DNA of 64,000 nucleotides from JAEVLT01 sp050496765. GTDB lineage: Bacteria > Bacillota > Bacilli > Bacillales > Cytobacillaceae. Of the stretch, positions 1 to 7,116 are shown piece after piece. The notes under the pieces are model-generated. The model worked only from the letters and a program-made list of their open reading frames with translations, ran no database searches and had not been told where the DNA came from. Numbering within the stretch: the stretch's first letter is position 1; every line of letters begins with the position of its first letter. Both the position numbers and the translations under genes were made by a program. The stretch is from the NCBI RefSeq assembly GCF_050496765.1, contig NZ_JBNWEO010000013.1:1-64000 (forward strand), given 5' to 3'.

Positions 1-467
1 ACCCCAGAATGTAATTTTTCATCTGTTTCTGGCACATATACGCCATTATTTGTCTCTTTCTCCATCTTTTGAATGGTCGAACGAAGATCCTCAATATCCT
101 CATCAGTAGCTCTTTGTGCTGCAAATTTCACAATAAGCGGCTCGATATACATCCTTGCTTCAACGATATCCTCCGGGGATATTGAATCAAAAAAAATAGC
201 GGATTCTGACCTCTCAGGCGCTATCTGATTGCTTTTTACATAAACACCTTCTCCCTGGCGGGAATAGATTAGACCATTCAACTCCAAAGCGCTAAGAGCC
301 TGGCGAATAGGTGCACGACTTACACCAAACTGTTCGCAAAGCTCTCTTTCTGCCGGTAGCTTATCACCAATTTTAAAAGAGCCTGATTGGATTTCTGAAA
401 GAATTTGATTATAAATCTGCATATACAATTTTTTACTGGAAACTGGATTGAAATTGATAAAAAACAC
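1..467 (-). CDS. GntR-family (FadR/FCD-type) transcriptional regulator, partial
   Basis: The minus strand encodes a winged-helix GntR domain with the typical lines KLYMQIYNQI, LPAERELCEQFGVSRAPIRQAL and RQGEGVYV, followed by a helical segment (EDIVEARMYIEPLIVKFAA) that matches the start of an FCD ligand-binding domain. The gene runs off the left edge, so the C-terminus is missing. The start is uncertain: GTG at 467 is closest to an AAAGGGG motif but abuts it, and an in-frame TTG/ATG pair lies about 14 codons further in. It is separated by a terminator from the transketolase operon on the same strand and is its likely local regulator; FCD regulators usually bind sugar acids or other organic acids and act as repressors. 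The ligand is inferred from context only. Confidence 0.8.
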   Translation of the reverse strand, partial: MFFINFNPVSSKKLYMQIYNQILSEIQSGSFKIGDKLPAERELCEQFGVSRAPIRQALSALELNGLIYSRQGEGVYVKSNQIAPERSESAIFFDSISPEDIVEARMYIEPLIVKFAAQRATDEDIEDLRSTIQKMEKETNNGVYVPETDEKLHSG

Positions 468-633
468 CCCTTTCTATGTTTGACTTATTGTATTCTTAGT
501 TAGTAATTAGACATGTATAATTATAAAGATATTTTTTTAATAGGGCAATAATCTTTAGATAAATTTGAAAAATTTTGAACTTAATCAAAATTGACCCAAT
601 ATTTGTTAAGAAATTTTTTCCGTTTTCATATAG

Positions 634-663
634 AAAAACAGGCATTCTGTATAAAATGCCTGT
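634..663 (-). terminator. Rho-independent terminator of the transketolase/SDR operon
   Basis: A 9-bp stem (ACAGGCATT with AATGCCTGT) is followed by a T-run on the minus strand. It lies just past the stop of the SDR gene and before the GntR gene. Confidence 0.75.
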
Positions 664-682
664 TACTATAAGAATCTATCTA

Positions 683-1441
683 TTAATCCATGTGTGAACC
701 GCCATTAATATCGATTTCTTCTCCAGTGATATAGGATGCTTCTTCTGAAACTAAGAAAGCAATCGTTGCAGCAACTTCTTCTGTTTCACCTGGCCTTCCC
801 ATCGGTATTCCGTCTATTACCTTTTGTGCCTGGTCTCCGGGTAGGGATTTCCAAATATCCGTATTTACAAGTCCCGGAGCAACACAGTTAACTGTAATCC
901 CATCGAGGGCAACTTCTCGAGCAAGGTTTTTTGAGAATCCTAAAACGGCAGCTTTAGAAGCCGAATAGTGTGGCCCCCCAAATACTCCACCCCCTCGTTT
1001 AGCTGATACAGAGGAAAGGTTAACGATCCGGCCGTATTTTTGTTGCTTCATCGTTTTTAATACGGCTTGGGTGCACAAAAATAATCCAAACATATTAACA
1101 TTAAAAATTCTCGTTATGTCTTCAAGTGTCATCTCTTCGACCGTTACTTTTTGTGAAATTCCTGCATTATTCACCAAAATATCAATCCTGCCGAATGTTT
1201 GTAAAACCTTTTCTACCATTAAATCATTCGATTCTTTGCTGGTTACATTTAGTTCCACACCTAAAGCTTTTCCACCGGATTCCTTAATCTCATTAACGGT
1301 TTCCTGAACTCCATCCATGTTAATATCAGCAACAACCACTGCTGCACCTTGTTTTGCTAGGGTGAGAGCAATCGTTCGTCCAATTCCTTTCTTAGAACCA
1401 CTGCCAGTAACGATCGCTACTCTATCATTTAATTCAAACAT
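683..1441 (-). CDS. SDR-family NAD(P)-dependent oxidoreductase
   Basis: A 252-residue classical short-chain dehydrogenase. It shows the glycine-rich cofactor motif TGSGSKKGIG (residues 12-21), NNAG (91-94), the catalytic Ser at 143/144, the YSASK motif (Y159, K163) and the C-terminal ITGEEIDINGG signature. The Rossmann Asp in VVADIN suggests NAD preference. It is the last gene of a minus-strand operon with the split transketolase, 29 bp downstream of it, and has a GGGGAG ribosome binding site. Oxidation of a polyol or sugar to feed the transketolase is plausible from context, but the substrate cannot be read from sequence. Family resemblance to FabG-like 3-oxoacyl reductases is generic. Confidence 0.85.
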   Translation of the reverse strand: MFELNDRVAIVTGSGSKKGIGRTIALTLAKQGAAVVVADINMDGVQETVNEIKESGGKALGVELNVTSKESNDLMVEKVLQTFGRIDILVNNAGISQKVTVEEMTLEDITRIFNVNMFGLFLCTQAVLKTMKQQKYGRIVNLSSVSAKRGGGVFGGPHYSASKAAVLGFSKNLAREVALDGITVNCVAPGLVNTDIWKSLPGDQAQKVIDGIPMGRPGETEEVAATIAFLVSEEASYITGEEIDINGGSHMD

Positions 1442-1469
1442 ATTTTTTCTCCCCTTCTGATATATTCAC

Positions 1470-2420
1470 CTACTGAAGCATTTCTTTCGCTGTTTTTACA
1501 ATATTTTCTATTGTAATTCCATTTATCTCTAACAATTTTTCATAAGGTGCGGACTGTCCGAATTGATCTTGAACACCCATTCTTTTCACGATCCCCTTGC
1601 CTTCTTCAGCCACTACTTCACAGACCGCACTTCCAAGGCCATTTAAAATATTATGATCCTCAACTGTAATAATTTTGCCAATTTTTAAGCACTCAACGAT
1701 TGCTTCGCGGTCAAGCGGTTTAATAGTATGCATGTCTAGTAGCTTTACAGATATTCCTTCTTTTTCTAATTGCTTTGTTGCTTCCAATGCAAGATATACG
1801 GTATCACCGTTAGCAACAATGGCGATATCGGTACCATCCTTAATTTGCTTAGCTTTACCAATCGTAAATTCTTCATTTTCCCCATATATGACTGGAACTG
1901 CATCTCTAGTAAAGCGAAGGTACACCTGCTGATATGTTACTGCTGCCTGTTCAACTAATTTACGAGTAGAATAATAATCTGCACCCATTACCACTGTCAT
2001 GTTGGGAATTGTTCTTAGTACTCCCATATCCTCGATACTTTGATGGCTTGCTCCATCGTTAGCAGGAGTAAGTCCACCATGTGAACAGGCAATTTTTACA
2101 TTTAAATTAGGATAGCAAATTTCTTGTCGAATCTGTTCCGCCATCCTTAATGAACCAAATACGGCGTAAGTGCTTACAAAAGGAATCTTGCCTGTTGTCG
2201 CAAGTCCAGCTGCTAAACCGGCGCCATTTTGCTCTGCTATACCAACATTTACATGCTGATTTGGTAATTGTTTTGCAAATTGTGTTGTCTTACATGACTT
2301 GCCAATATCAATATCCACCACATAAATATTTTTATTCTTTTTCCCCAACTCCACAATCTCATCTCCAAAAGCTTCTCTGGTGGCTTTTTTAATTAAAGTA
2401 TTTTTTTCCATTATGCTCAT
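1470..2420 (-). CDS. Transketolase, C-terminal subunit (pyrimidine-binding plus C-terminal domains)
   Basis: A 316-residue protein equal to the second half of a transketolase: the pyrimidine-binding domain with the GIAEQN motif (the Glu activates the thiamine diphosphate aminopyrimidine), then the transketolase C-domain. Its start overlaps the stop of the N-terminal subunit by one base (TAATG), so the two halves are translationally coupled and should form an alpha2beta2 enzyme. Split transketolases of this kind are common in Firmicutes sugar operons and are often distinct from the pentose-phosphate tkt; some act on apiose- or ascorbate-derived sugars. Here the real acceptor sugar is unknown. 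Confidence 0.9.
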   Translation of the reverse strand: MSIMEKNTLIKKATREAFGDEIVELGKKNKNIYVVDIDIGKSCKTTQFAKQLPNQHVNVGIAEQNGAGLAAGLATTGKIPFVSTYAVFGSLRMAEQIRQEICYPNLNVKIACSHGGLTPANDGASHQSIEDMGVLRTIPNMTVVMGADYYSTRKLVEQAAVTYQQVYLRFTRDAVPVIYGENEEFTIGKAKQIKDGTDIAIVANGDTVYLALEATKQLEKEGISVKLLDMHTIKPLDREAIVECLKIGKIITVEDHNILNGLGSAVCEVVAEEGKGIVKRMGVQDQFGQSAPYEKLLEINGITIENIVKTAKEMLQ

Positions 2421-3253
2421 TATTTTAACCCCCCTGCTATCTCCTCGATTGCCTGAAGATACTCTTCATCATTTGGTGCAACACCATGCCAGCCAACAGA
2501 ATGCTCCATAAACGAAACCCCCTTACCTTTTACCGTATTAAGTACAATACATTTTGGTTTTCCATTGGTTACTCCCCTAATAGAATTTAAAGTTTCAACG
2601 ATCTCTTCCATTGAATGTCCATTGATTCTTCTAGTTTCAAATCCAAAAGCTTGAAATTTCTTTTCCAAATCTTGATTTGGCATAACCTCTTCGGTTGTTC
2701 CATCAATTTGCAATCCATTATCATCAACAAAAACTACTAAATTGTCTAACTGATACTTTACTGCACTTTGGGCAGCTTCCCAAATCTGACCTTCTTGACA
2801 CTCCCCATCTCCTAACATAGCGAATACGCGATAATCTTTTAGATCCCTTTTTCCCCCTAGTGCCATTCCAACTGCACAAGAAAGTCCTTGACCCAATGAT
2901 CCGGTTGAGATATCGATACCAGGACACTTTTTCATGTCCGGATGACCTTGAAATGGAGAACCATACTTTCTTAATGTATAGATCGTTTCATACGGTACAT
3001 AACCCAATAATGCTAATGCTGAGTATTGGATCGGGCAAACATGCCCTTTTGATAACACAAACCGATCCCGATCTTCCCATTGAGGATTTGTCGGATCAAT
3101 ATTCATTTCCTTAAAGTAAAGGGCAGCTACTACATCGGCAGCAGAAAGAGAACCGCCGGGATGCCCAGACTGTGCTTCGTGAATCATTATCAGAGCTGTT
3201 TTTCGAAGTTCAATCGCTTTTTGTTTAAGTTCTTCAACACCAATGTCTTTCAT
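2420..3253 (-). CDS. Transketolase, N-terminal subunit (ThDP-binding domain)
   Basis: A 277-residue protein corresponding to the pyrophosphate-binding half of transketolase. It contains the SKGH segment and the thiamine-diphosphate/Mg2+ motif that begins GDGECQEGQ and ends about 20 residues later at DDN, plus the GSLGQGLS loop. It is the first gene of the operon and sits directly behind a strong promoter. A complete enzyme requires the downstream C-terminal subunit. The length matches the family of separately encoded N-terminal halves (270-290 residues), so this is a natural split, not a frameshift. Confidence 0.9.
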   Translation of the reverse strand: MKDIGVEELKQKAIELRKTALIMIHEAQSGHPGGSLSAADVVAALYFKEMNIDPTNPQWEDRDRFVLSKGHVCPIQYSALALLGYVPYETIYTLRKYGSPFQGHPDMKKCPGIDISTGSLGQGLSCAVGMALGGKRDLKDYRVFAMLGDGECQEGQIWEAAQSAVKYQLDNLVVFVDDNGLQIDGTTEEVMPNQDLEKKFQAFGFETRRINGHSMEEIVETLNSIRGVTNGKPKCIVLNTVKGKGVSFMEHSVGWHGVAPNDEEYLQAIEEIAGGLK

Positions 3254-3319
3254 ACAATCACCTCATTGAGTAATAAAAACCACTACCAGAAAAACGAATT
3301 AATCTTTAATGTTGTCTAC

Positions 3320-3355
3320 TTGTATACTAAGTTACCTTATAAATTAAGTATACCT
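3320..3355. promoter_or_regulatory. Candidate operator, inverted GTATAC half-sites
   Basis: Two half-sites, GTATACTAA at 3322-3330 and TTAAGTATAC at 3344-3353, face each other. The second overlaps the -10 box of the transketolase promoter, the expected geometry for repression by the nearby GntR-type regulator. GTATAC-centred half-sites are typical of FadR-type GntR operators; the pairing with this regulator is inference. Confidence 0.45.
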
Positions 3356-3374
3356 ATAATTCTGCAATTGTCAA
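3347..3374 (-). promoter_or_regulatory. Sigma-A promoter of the transketolase operon
   Basis: On the minus strand TTGACA (3374-3369) and TATACT (3352-3347) are separated by 16 bp, a near-consensus vegetative promoter about 95 bp upstream of the first gene. Confidence 0.7.
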
Positions 3375-3523
3375 CTTATATTTATACTAATATTTAGAAA
3401 TCTCTTGTAAAATAAATGGTGGCTGCAGGACTTCAACACTGTTATTTTTTAAATAATTTCTGCAGCAATTGTTTTCCTTTTAGTAACTTACATAATTTTA
3501 CTAATAAAACGTAATCAAACAAC

Positions 3524-3570
3524 AAAAAAAGACACCGACCAAATAGAATAATTGGTTCGGTGCCTTTTTT
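3524..3570 (-). terminator. Terminator downstream of the ftsZ remnant
   Basis: A strong hairpin (GGCACCGAACCA against TGGTCGGTGTC) has A/T runs on both sides, so it could work in both directions. It directly follows the stop of the ftsZ-like remnant, as if inherited from an intact ftsZ transcription unit. Confidence 0.75.
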
Positions 3571-3575
3571 CATCA

Positions 3576-3897
3576 TTATCTTGTTGGCCGTGTTCGTTTT
3601 TTCCGTCTTCGAAAAAAATCATCCGAAGCAGATGCAACGATATCAGCTGCCTCTTGAACTTCAAACAGACTTAGACTCCTGCCTCCAGTAATATTCATGA
3701 TAATCCCTTTTGCAATGCCAATTCCCATCAAGGCGGTTCCTTTATGGGACATGACCGTTTTCACGTCCATTAAATTGAACCCTTTGGACTCCATCCTCGA
3801 TCATGCGGTTTACAGCATTATTGCCGCCCCCGCCAACGCCAATTACCTTGATTGAGGCGAACTGATCGATCAATTTTTCGACTTCTATCATCATCAT
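3576..3897 (-). pseudogene. Internally deleted and frameshifted ftsZ paralogue
   Basis: The first ~35 codons match the FtsZ N-terminus (IKVIGVGGGGNNAVNRMIEDGVQ, the nucleotide-binding start). The reading frame then shifts by +1 at about 3790-3770 and resumes deep in FtsZ with LMDVKTVMSHKGTALMGIGIA, skips again to the segment around MNITGG, LSLFEV and QEAADIVASASD, and finally jumps to a basic tail FFRRRKKR that resembles an FtsZ C-terminus. At least three internal deletions remove most of the GTPase core, including the tubulin signature GGGTGTG. It cannot encode a working FtsZ; the functional gene must lie elsewhere. It may be the relic of a duplicated ftsZ. A triple ATG with GGGGG upstream still looks like a start. 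Confidence 0.8.
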
Positions 3898-4072
3898 CCC
3901 CCTGATTTTCGCAACACACGATTTAAATGAAAATGGCAAACTTCGACTATTTCTACATTGCCTGTTGTATTTCCTATGAAAAAATAGCTGAATTGACGTT
4001 TTTAAATAGATTGTAAGCTTCGACATTGTTGCGAAACAATTGTAATGGGAATGATTTGCAACACTAAATGAT

Positions 4073-4246
4073 CTAAATAACTGGATAATATTGTTCATAT
4101 CTAGGATAGCAGTAATACGGCGGTCTCGGTCCAATTTTTGAAATTTTCACCGAAAAGGGATTGGTATTATAGAAAATCTCTTCTTTTTCTTCAGAATGGT
4201 TCACTACTAACCATGTTACTTCCGGGTTATAATAATAGGTATGCAT
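4073..4246 (-). CDS. Small hypothetical protein, 57 residues
   Basis: A short open frame begins with ATG at 4246 behind an excellent ribosome binding site (AAGGAGGGG, 5-8 bp away). The product starts MHTYYYNPEVTWLVVNHSEEKEE-like and ends PPYYCYPRYEQYYPVI-like; it is rich in Tyr and Pro, with no membrane segment. I do not recognise the family. Tyr/Pro-rich short proteins are frequent among spore-associated proteins, but that is only a guess. It lies upstream of and in the same direction as the ftsZ remnant. Confidence 0.55.
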   Translation of the reverse strand: MHTYYYNPEVTWLVVNHSEEKEEIFYNTNPFSVKISKIGPRPPYYCYPRYEQYYPVI

Positions 4247-4406
4247 AAACTCCCCTCCTTCTTTACCTCAATTTATTCGATCAGCAAGGAAAACGAAACC
4301 GTATGGATGACTTTCTTGAAAATTGCAAAAATCCATTTCTTCAGGCACTCAAATTACATTTATTACATATTTTAATTTCGAATTGAACCTTTTGAGGAGG
4401 ATTTTC

Positions 4407-5336
4407 ATGTCAAAAGAAAATAGAGTCCATCCGGCAAATCAAACCTACCCGATGTATCCAAACTACGGGAAAATTACCCGTTACGAAGATGTTGCCCTCA
4501 CTGTGCCTGAACAGCGCCAGGTTCACCAGCCCGGCCTTGAAAGTTTAATGGTTCCAAGGCCCATTATCGAGAATCCTTACTACAAAGGCAGTGAGAAATT
4601 AGTGGGAAAGGTTGCCTTAATTACAGGTGGGGACAGCGGAATTGGCGCAGCAGCTGCCATTGCTTTTGCAAAAGAAGGGGCAAATGTGGCGATATCATAC
4701 TTGGATGAACACGAAGATGCCAATCGGACGAAAACGAGAATCGAAGAGCTTGGTCAGCGATGTTTGCTTTTGCCAGGGGATGTAAGGGAAAAACAGCAGT
4801 GTATTGAGATTATCGAAAAAACAATTGAAACGTTTGGACAACTGGATATCCTGTGCAACCATGTCGGCATCCAATTTCAACAATTAAGCCTGCTTGATAT
4901 TTCTGATGAACAATTTGATGAAACCTTTAAAGTAAATATTTATTCCCATTTTTACACAACGAGGGCGGCATTGCCTCACTTAAAAGCTGGGAGTTCGATT
5001 ATTAACACAGCATCGGTTGTTGCTTATATCGGGCATGAACAATTGATTGATTACACAATGACAAAAGCAGCAATTGTTGGTTTTACACGGGCATTGGCCA
5101 ACAATTTAGTCAAAAAAGGGATTCGGGTAAATGCGGTAGCACCCGGCCGCGTCTGGACTCCGCTGATTCCATCCAGCTTTTCTGCCGATCAAATTCCTTT
5201 AGCCGGCAACCCAATGGATCGACAGGGCCAACCGTTTGAACTCGCCCCTACGTATGTATACCTCGCCTCTGACGACTCGCGATTTGTAACAGGCCAAACG
5301 CTCCATGTTAATGGCGGCCAGCAAATGTCATCCTAA
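4407..5336 (+). CDS. SDR-family oxidoreductase, YhdF/YdaD general-stress type
   Basis: A 309-residue short-chain dehydrogenase with a ~50-residue N-terminal extension (PANQTYPMYPNYGKI... QHQPGLES-like region) characteristic of the Bacillus YdaD/YhdF/YhxC group. Motifs are TGGDSGIG for cofactor binding, NHVG in place of NNAG, and YTMTK as the catalytic Tyr/Lys pair. The start at 4407 is chosen because GAGGAGG lies 7 bp upstream; a longer frame beginning at 4323 lacks a ribosome site. Substrate unknown; in B. subtilis relatives are sigma-B dependent stress proteins, but I see no clear sigma-B promoter here. It stands alone, divergent from the minus-strand genes to its left. Confidence 0.85.
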   Translation: MSKENRVHPANQTYPMYPNYGKITRYEDVALTVPEQRQVHQPGLESLMVPRPIIENPYYKGSEKLVGKVALITGGDSGIGAAAAIAFAKEGANVAISYLDEHEDANRTKTRIEELGQRCLLLPGDVREKQQCIEIIEKTIETFGQLDILCNHVGIQFQQLSLLDISDEQFDETFKVNIYSHFYTTRAALPHLKAGSSIINTASVVAYIGHEQLIDYTMTKAAIVGFTRALANNLVKKGIRVNAVAPGRVWTPLIPSSFSADQIPLAGNPMDRQGQPFELAPTYVYLASDDSRFVTGQTLHVNGGQQMSS

Positions 5337-5626
5337 TAAAAGAGAAAAAATTCGATTATTCATGCGGCTCCTGTTCCCATTCAGAAACACTTTCCACTTA
5401 AAAACAATAATCTGTTTTGTATTTACACTCGATACTGTATTTTCCATGTTTCGTTTCAAACAAATGTGTAAATATTAATATGAATTTAAAAGTTTTTTAA
5501 TAAACATGGTGTAAAATGAGGCGTACTGAATTCTTGTTTTCCTCTAATGATAGCAAAAAAATTTTTTCTCACAATGATTGAACCGAATTCATCATTTTGG
5601 ATCCTCGAAGGTAGGAGAAGAAAACA

Positions 5627-6325
5627 ATGAAAATACTTGCAATTGTCCCTGCTTTTAATGAAGAAGAGGGCTTAAAAAAAGTTGCAGCTCAATTTCAAAA
5701 GATAGATTTTGTTGACATTCTCGTTGTCAATGATTGTTCGAATGATCACACATCTGAGATTGGTAGAAAGCTAGGTTTTCAGGTTATTGACCTTCCATGC
5801 AATCTTGGAATCGGCGGTGCTGTGCAAACGGGCTATAAATATGCATGGGAACACGGTTATGATATCGCGATCCAAGTAGATGGCGACGGCCAGCATAATC
5901 CAGGTTATATAAACGATCTGATCGCACCGATTAAAGAAGGAAAAGCGGATATGGTCATTGGCTCGCGTTATTTGAAAAAGGAAGGGTTTCAATCTTCTTT
6001 TATCAGAAGAATGGGAATTACTTATTTTAGCTTTTTAATTCAGCTTTTAGAGAAAAAAAGAATAACAGACCCGACTTCTGGTTTTCGCGCATGTAACCGC
6101 AAGGTCATTGAACAATTCAGCCACCGCTATCCGCACGATTATCCTGAACCAGAGTCGATCGCTTTCTTATTGAGAAAACATTTTCAAATTTCGGAAGTGC
6201 CGGTGATGATGAATGAAAGGTTTGGAGGGCGTTCCAGCATTACCTCCTTCAAATCGATCTATTATATGATTAAAGTGTCACTGGCTATATTCATCGATAA
6301 CTTGCGGAAAATTGGATGGACGTAA
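5627..6325 (+). CDS. Family 2 glycosyltransferase (dolichyl-phosphate-mannose synthase-like)
   Basis: A 232-residue GT-A fold enzyme: the N-terminal LAIVPAFNEEEGL nucleotide-sugar strand, ILVVNDCSND, and the metal-binding DGDGQHNP motif, followed by the GSRY and TSGFRA segments typical of polyprenyl-phosphate glycosyltransferases. It has no membrane anchor of its own. It probably loads a sugar onto undecaprenyl phosphate at the inner face of the membrane. It heads a tight plus-strand cassette with a DUF2304 protein, an EamA-like small transporter and a DUF2142 membrane protein, the usual set for building and flipping a lipid-linked sugar used to decorate cell-wall polymers. AGGAGA-like ribosome site upstream. 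Confidence 0.88.
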   Translation: MKILAIVPAFNEEEGLKKVAAQFQKIDFVDILVVNDCSNDHTSEIGRKLGFQVIDLPCNLGIGGAVQTGYKYAWEHGYDIAIQVDGDGQHNPGYINDLIAPIKEGKADMVIGSRYLKKEGFQSSFIRRMGITYFSFLIQLLEKKRITDPTSGFRACNRKVIEQFSHRYPHDYPEPESIAFLLRKHFQISEVPVMMNERFGGRSSITSFKSIYYMIKVSLAIFIDNLRKIGWT

Positions 6326-6356
6326 GCTACGCTCATTTGCTCGAAAGGAGATTCCA

Positions 6357-6725
6357 ATGATTACGGCTCAATTGCAAATCATCTTGTTCATTGCTTCGAT
6401 CGTTACCTTCCTCATGATTATCAATATGATTCGAAAGTACAGTCTTGAGCTTAAGTATTCTTTGCTTTGGCTGTTTTTTAGTGTAGGGAATATTTTTTTG
6501 GCAGCTTTTTCGGACATTGCCAAAACAATTGCCCAGTTATTAAGTATCCAGCAACCTGTTAATGCTATATTTCTATTATCATTTATTTTTCAATTTTTTC
6601 TTATATTTAGCCTTACCCTAACGGTTTCACGAATTTCAAATAAATTTACCCAGCTTGTTCAGGAAGTTGGTTTATTAAAAAAAGAAGTGGAGAATCTCCA
6701 CAACATGAAGAGTTCAGAGAGGTAG
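6357..6725 (+). CDS. DUF2304 small membrane protein
   Basis: 122 residues with three predicted membrane helices (about residues 3-22, 32-52 and 70-92) and a charged coiled tail (LVQEVGLLKKEVENLH). DUF2304 proteins are almost always encoded beside GT2 enzymes like the one upstream and are thought to anchor or assist them. The start at 6357 has an AAAGGAG site 7 bp upstream; a longer frame starting at 6312 overlaps the glycosyltransferase and lacks a site. Confidence 0.8.
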   Translation: MITAQLQIILFIASIVTFLMIINMIRKYSLELKYSLLWLFFSVGNIFLAAFSDIAKTIAQLLSIQQPVNAIFLLSFIFQFFLIFSLTLTVSRISNKFTQLVQEVGLLKKEVENLHNMKSSER

Positions 6726-6732
6726 CAGCTTT

Positions 6733-7083
6733 ATGGTGAAATATGTTTTGCTTTTAACAAATATTCTTTTTCTTGTTTTGGGACAAACAAGCTGGAAAAT
6801 TGGGTTGGAAAAATTGCAGCTTCATGGCAGCCTGATCCAAAAATTCTTCCAGTTTGTCTTCTCCCCTTTTATTTTTTTAGGGTTTGTCCTTTACATACTG
6901 GCTACGGTCATTTGGATGTATTTGCTTTCAAAACTCCCGCTGAGCTTTTTATATCCATTGCAAAGTATTGCATATGTTCTGGCGCTTTTTGTCGGTCTTT
7001 TTCTGTTTAAAGAACAAATTCCGATAACAAGATGGGTCGGTACCGGGATCATTTTACTCGGTGTTTACTTAGTTGTCAGATAA
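6733..7083 (+). CDS. EamA/SMR-like four-helix transporter, putative lipid-linked sugar flippase subunit
   Basis: 116 residues with four hydrophobic helices and the ArnE/EamA-half pattern (LGQTSWKIG near the N-terminus, LPLSFLYPLQSIAYVLA, and a last helix IGTGIILLGVYLVV-like). Proteins of this size in the drug/metabolite transporter superfamily commonly act as flippases for polyprenyl-phosphate sugars. Located 7 bp downstream of the DUF2304 gene and 33 bp upstream of the DUF2142 gene, consistent with a role in turning the GT2 product to the outer face. The function is inferred from family and context. Confidence 0.75.
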   Translation: MVKYVLLLTNILFLVLGQTSWKIGLEKLQLHGSLIQKFFQFVFSPFIFLGFVLYILATVIWMYLLSKLPLSFLYPLQSIAYVLALFVGLFLFKEQIPITRWVGTGIILLGVYLVVR

Positions 7084-7116
7084 TAGCTGCATCAGCGGAG
7101 TGAAGGAGGAAATATC

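Noticed and set aside
1470..3253. Two transketolase halves as a frameshifted single gene
   Set aside because: Both halves have proper starts, full domains and a TAATG coupling, matching the known natural split form.
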